Origin: Prosthecobacter sp.
GTDB lineage: Bacteria > Verrucomicrobiota > Verrucomicrobiia > Verrucomicrobiales > Verrucomicrobiaceae
Reading direction: 5' to 3'
Assembly: GCA_025869455.1 (NCBI GenBank)
Contig: JAOZVT010000615.1
Location: 1-8,996 of the forward strand
Length of the DNA: 8,996 nucleotides
Shown piece after piece: positions 6,412 through 8,996 of the stretch. Under the pieces are notes generated by a model, which was not told the DNA's origin, ran no database searches, and was given only the letters and a program-made list of their open reading frames with translations. The position numbers and the translations under genes were made by a program. Each line of letters starts with the position of its first letter. Position 1 is the first letter of the stretch.

Positions 6412-7314
6412 TTAACGAACAAAGTAGAGTTTGGAGCCATTGCGCACCAGGGCAAACATTTCTTCTAGATCCTCACGGGCTAGAAAAACGCCAGATTCAG
6501 GTGCTTCCTCCAAGATGGGGGCCGTAGCAGGCTGGGATGGATCTGGAACGGGAATGGCCTTCACGGGCGGAGGAGTGCGTAAAACCACCCCCGTACGGCT
6601 GCCTGGGAGCCATTTTTCAGCCTCAGCATAGCGTGGATCATTCGAGATAACGGCTTTCCCATCCACCACAGCGGATTTGCCTTTGATCTCCATGTCCGTC
6701 GGTATTTTCACACTCGTCGGCAGGCGGATCTCGGTGGCTTGATACTCCTTAAAGAACAAATTTTTCTCGCCACGACGGAGGGTGACTGTCTTCGCGGAAA
6801 CATCCACCACCAGGCTAAACTCCAGGGGTAAAATGGTCAGATGGTCTCCAGGCTGCAACATCGTGCCCATCAGACCATTGAGCCTGATCAGCATATCCAT
6901 CGTCGTGCCTTGCTTATTTGCGATCAGGGCCAGGGAATCTCCTGGTTGGACGATGTAATCCTTCTTCCCCACCTTGGACTGGGAGGCAAAAAGCTGATCC
7001 ATATTGATTTCCCCAATGATCCGTTTGGCCTCCACGCAGGTGGGGGAGTCAGGGAATTGCTGGATCAATTTAAACAATCCATCTCTGCCATCTTCAATCC
7101 GGCCTTCTTTGATGAGATCAATCGCTGCATCAAAGCGCTTGGCCCCAGGATCAATGCGGGGGATGTCACTTTTTTTAATGGAGGCAATCTCCGCCTGAAT
7201 GCGTTTATCTGGACTCAAGATCTTATCATAGATATAATAAGCTGCTGCCATGCTGCCCAGAGTGATTCCCAGGACGATGAGAAAGAGCAGGAGCTTGAGC
7301 TGAGCCTTGGCCAT
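6412..7314 (-). CDS. Membrane-anchored LysM protein with a catalytically degenerate L,D-transpeptidase-like domain
   Basis: A 300-residue protein. Residues 6-29 form a single hydrophobic segment after a short basic N-terminus, so it is a signal anchor placing the rest in the periplasm. Residues about 59-103 look like a TPR-type helical pair (AAIDLIKEGRIEDGRDGLF, PDSPTCVEAKRIIGEIN). Residues 119-162 are a clear LysM peptidoglycan-binding domain (YIVQPGDSLALIANKQGTT, then NGLMGTMLQPGDHLTI). Residues 165-300 resemble a YkuD L,D-transpeptidase fold: a β-rich start, then TGVVLRT (241-247) where active enzymes have a GIHGT-type motif, and SGVFLAREDLEEMFALV (274-290) where they have SxGCIR(M/L)-x-x-ED(M/I)-x-x-L. 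By this alignment the nucleophilic Cys is Val276 and the catalytic His is Leu245 or absent. Catalysis is therefore unlikely, and a binding or scaffolding role at the cell wall is inferred. Gaps of 15 and 14 bases to its neighbours suggest co-transcription with the 177-residue protein gene and accA. Confidence 0.85.
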   Translation of the reverse strand: MAKAQLKLLLFLIVLGITLGSMAAAYYIYDKILSPDKRIQAEIASIKKSDIPRIDPGAKRFDAAIDLIKEGRIEDGRDGLFKLIQQFPDSPTCVEAKRIIGEINMDQLFASQSKVGKKDYIVQPGDSLALIANKQGTTMDMLIRLNGLMGTMLQPGDHLTILPLEFSLVVDVSAKTVTLRRGEKNLFFKEYQATEIRLPTSVKIPTDMEIKGKSAVVDGKAVISNDPRYAEAEKWLPGSRTGVVLRTPPPVKAIPVPDPSQPATAPILEEAPESGVFLAREDLEEMFALVRNGSKLYFVR

Positions 7315-7329
7315 GAGACGGGAACGCGA

Positions 7330-7863
7330 TTAGCCTAGAAGGCCACGCCGTTTAAAATCAAAAAGGTTTATTTGCTGGGATTTTTCGATCATCTCCACAG
7401 TGAATTTCAGGAGACAAATTTCCCAGGTATCATCCACACCCGAAATCACGGCCCGCATGGGATTGCCAGAAACGCGGATATCTTCCATCAATTTCCCACA
7501 CACAGCTTCCATTGGCTCATGGATGAGATCCTCCGTCATGTCGTCCATTTTGAATTTGAACCCATATTTCAAAATGGCCAGCCGATGCAGGTTCTCCTTC
7601 AAGAAATCGCCAAAGGCATTCCCCTGAGGGCCAAAGCCATCAAAGTCAAAATCCGCCACAGACGCAGGGTCAGGACGCAAAATAAGGGGTTTTTCAGCGG
7701 TGAGCTTTCCCTGGCGAATGCGTGTGGTATTCACGCTGTCCATCAACTCAGAAACCAATTGGAACTCAAACTGAGTGCTACCAAAGGTGTCGATCCGTCG
7801 ATCGGGTTCATGAAGAACCTGGGTATTCTCCAGGGCGTATTGGATGTCATACTCCGTGTGCAT
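7330..7863 (-). CDS. Conserved-looking hypothetical protein, function not recognised
   Basis: I do not recognise a family for this 177-residue product. It has no signal peptide or membrane segment and is a mixed α/β, probably soluble cytoplasmic protein. Notable stretches are HEPDRRIDTFGSTQFEFQLVSELMD (about 18-42), a segment rich in Asp, Phe and Gly (DFDFDGFGPQGNAFG, 71-85), and a C-terminal half with HEPMEAVCGKLMED and ISGVDDTWEICLLKFTVEMIEKS (about 140-162). Codon use looks normal for its neighbours. The ATG at 7861-7863 is the chosen start: it opens the frame after about 100 noncoding bases and no better upstream start fits, though no Shine-Dalgarno precedes it. It is first of a likely operon with the LysM protein and accA, so a housekeeping or envelope-related role is possible but not shown. 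Confidence 0.8.
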   Translation of the reverse strand: MHTEYDIQYALENTQVLHEPDRRIDTFGSTQFEFQLVSELMDSVNTTRIRQGKLTAEKPLILRPDPASVADFDFDGFGPQGNAFGDFLKENLHRLAILKYGFKFKMDDMTEDLIHEPMEAVCGKLMEDIRVSGNPMRAVISGVDDTWEICLLKFTVEMIEKSQQINLFDFKRRGLLG

Positions 7864-7964
7864 TAGGGGTTAGTCAGCATAGTGCACAAAGTGTTCAGGG
7901 CGAATGTTTTTTGCCTTAGTCTAATGATCATAAAAATCATTTTCGAGAATCCTCCCTGACAGAA
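7864..7964 (-). promoter_or_regulatory. Intergenic gap likely holding the promoter of the three-gene operon
   Basis: These 101 bases separate the ktrA stop from the start of the 177-residue protein gene on the minus strand. They contain a weak AT-rich dyad, AATGAT (7923-7928) and ATCATT (7936-7941), which could be a poor terminator for ktrA or an operator. I see no strong -35/-10 pair; the promoter assignment rests on position alone. Confidence 0.3.
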
Positions 7965-8660
7965 TTATTCGGATGCATGGTCATCCAAAAGACGCCTCAC
8001 ACTCTTTTCAGTCCCAAATAGCAACAAAACATCTCCCGTTTCAAAAGGGCGATCAGGCAGTGGCACGCCAATGATTTTATCCAATGTCGGCACAGCACTG
8101 GATACACAAGTCACCGCTTTATGCTTTAACACCGTGACGAGGTTTAAGTCATAGCGACCCCGTAAATCAGCTTCCTGGAGCGTCTTGCCAATCAACGCGT
8201 TAGGAACATTCACCTCCACAATTTCGTGACCACGCCCCACGGCAAAACTATTCCGCACATCCGGCGTTTTGAGGCTGCGTGCCAACCAAGCAGCGGCCAT
8301 GGCTTCTGGAATGAGCAGTTCATCGATCTTCAGCAGTTTGAGCAAGCGAGCATGGAGCGGATTGATGATACGGCTGATGATTCTTTTAGCCCCGACCTGT
8401 TGCACGTTTGCAGCGATCGAAAGCGCCGCTTCAAAATCCTTTCCAACCGCAAGGATCACCGCATCACAATCTGCCACCGGAATGTCCTGAAAGACATTGA
8501 TGTCAGAGCAATCAGCCGTCAGCAAGAACTCCACCTCATCCTTCATGGCGTCCGTGTGGGCCGGATCATTGTCCACGCCGATCACTTCATGTCCGTCACG
8601 GATTAAATGACGTGCGAGGTGGGTACCGAAGGTGCCGAGACCGATGATGCAAAAGCGCAT
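7965..8660 (-). CDS. ktrA: Potassium-uptake regulatory subunit, KtrA/TrkA-type RCK protein
   Basis: A 231-residue cytoplasmic protein with one RCK unit, the length of KtrA rather than the duplicated TrkA of Escherichia coli. The N-terminal Rossmann domain has the nucleotide-binding GLGTFG at 7-12 and the acidic ribose-binding D30 in VIGVDNDP at the end of strand β2. The middle contains DCDAVILAVG, and an RIINPLHARLLKLLKIDELLIPE stretch close to the usual RCK dimer crossover. Residues about 140-225 form the RCK-C ligand-binding domain, ending in FETGDVLLLFGTEKSVRRL. In the family, octameric KtrA rings bind ATP/ADP or NAD(H) and gate the KtrB ion-translocating dimer. The gene lies 30 bases after the ktrB stop on the same strand, so the pair is a typical ktrBA operon. 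No Shine-Dalgarno is evident. Confidence 0.92.
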   Translation of the reverse strand: MRFCIIGLGTFGTHLARHLIRDGHEVIGVDNDPAHTDAMKDEVEFLLTADCSDINVFQDIPVADCDAVILAVGKDFEAALSIAANVQQVGAKRIISRIINPLHARLLKLLKIDELLIPEAMAAAWLARSLKTPDVRNSFAVGRGHEIVEVNVPNALIGKTLQEADLRGRYDLNLVTVLKHKAVTCVSSAVPTLDKIIGVPLPDRPFETGDVLLLFGTEKSVRRLLDDHASE

Positions 8661-8690
8661 AATTTTAGAAGGCTGAAGTTAAAAAGCTAA

Positions 8691-8996
8691 TCAGACAAGG
8701 AGGATGTCTTCTGAGGGATGTTGAAGCGGCTTCCGCTGAAAAGCGGGTATCAAAGTGCTGGCCACGGTCAGCAGACCGACACGACCAATGAACATGTTTA
8801 AAATCAGCAGCAGCTTAGCCGCATCCGTCAGCTCTGAAGTGAAATTCAAGCTCAACCCAACGGTGGCAAAGGCGCTGATCAGTTCAAAAAGCAAACTGCT
8901 GTCCGTCCCCACAGGCTGAAGTTGACGCAGAATGACAAAATTCACAAACAGCCAAGCCATAGTCAACTCGATGTCGGCCTAAGCGCGCCCACCCAC
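8691..8996 (-). pseudogene. ktrB: C-terminal part of KtrB/TrkH potassium transporter, interrupted by an in-frame stop at the window edge
   Basis: The last 90 or so codons encode the end of a KtrB-type K+ translocating subunit: a membrane helix (MAWLFVNFVIL), then ELISAFATVGLSLNFTSELTD, then the helix LLLILNMFIGRVGLLTV. The ATVGLS stretch matches the fourth pore loop with its selectivity-filter Gly, and the IGRVG-containing helix is typical of the family. The protein ends in PSEDILLV. Full-length KtrB is about 450 residues, so most of it would lie beyond the window. In frame, however, a TAG appears at 8981-8979, ten residues upstream of the hydrophobic helix. Only five codons are visible before it. 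The 91-residue frame opening at TTG 8966 cannot be a complete transporter. Either ktrB is broken here, or the last few bases contain an error or frameshift at the end of the assembled sequence. Confidence 0.7.

Noticed and set aside
6841..7338. A 165-residue plus-strand open frame
   Set aside because: It is antisense to the LysM gene, whose domain structure is clear; the plus-strand product shows no family features.
7372..7866. A 164-residue plus-strand open frame opposite the 177-residue gene
   Set aside because: The minus-strand product has a more protein-like composition and operon spacing, while the plus-strand product is rich in His and Gln in a way typical of antisense shadows. Some doubt remains, because neither is a recognised family.
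8691..8966. A stand-alone 91-residue membrane protein
   Set aside because: The sequence is clearly the end of KtrB/TrkH including one pore loop, which cannot work alone; the short frame results from an in-frame stop or a sequence error.
1..8996. CRISPR array, tRNA, rRNA or insertion-sequence ends
   Set aside because: No regularly spaced repeats, cloverleaf-like segments or paired terminal repeats with a transposase were seen in the window.

Overview
The window joins two kinds of DNA. The left part (about 1-4940) is the right end of an integrated accessory element. The right part (about 4940-8996) is ordinary chromosome. The housekeeping proteins (AccA, a KtrA/KtrB potassium system and a LysM envelope protein), the near-absence of Shine-Dalgarno sequences and the general look of the proteins suggest a Verrucomicrobiota or related PVC-group bacterium. 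This taxonomic guess rests on recalled similarity and is not proven by the sequence.

Element, plus strand: the window opens inside hsdS, the specificity subunit of a type I restriction-modification system, whose 5' part lies off the left edge. This HsdS carries an unusual C-terminal extension of about 155 residues after its second conserved region. Twelve bases later comes a 670-residue SMC/Rad50-like P-loop ATPase with a long coiled coil. The fused tail and the tight spacing suggest that the two proteins act together, which would make this more than a standard type I system. After 133 noncoding bases comes a large serine recombinase, whose start codon sits in the loop of a perfect 8-bp inverted repeat.

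Junction: the last 27 or so codons of the recombinase are read out of frame through the 3' end of another gene. In a different frame, bases 4928-5050 encode a typical C-terminus of a BCP/PrxQ-type peroxiredoxin, ending in TGA. The simplest reading is that the element inserted site-specifically into bcp, that this is one attachment-site junction, and that the recombinase borrows its stop codon from the host gene. The rest of bcp should lie beyond the far left end of the element.

Chromosome, minus strand: after a noncoding stretch of about 390 bases comes a compact gene set read right to left. First is the end of ktrB, interrupted by an in-frame stop near the window edge, then ktrA, then an approximately 100-base gap. 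A probable three-gene operon follows: an unrecognised 177-residue protein, a membrane-anchored LysM protein with a catalytically degenerate L,D-transpeptidase-like domain, and accA. accA converges on the recombinase and bcp remnant.
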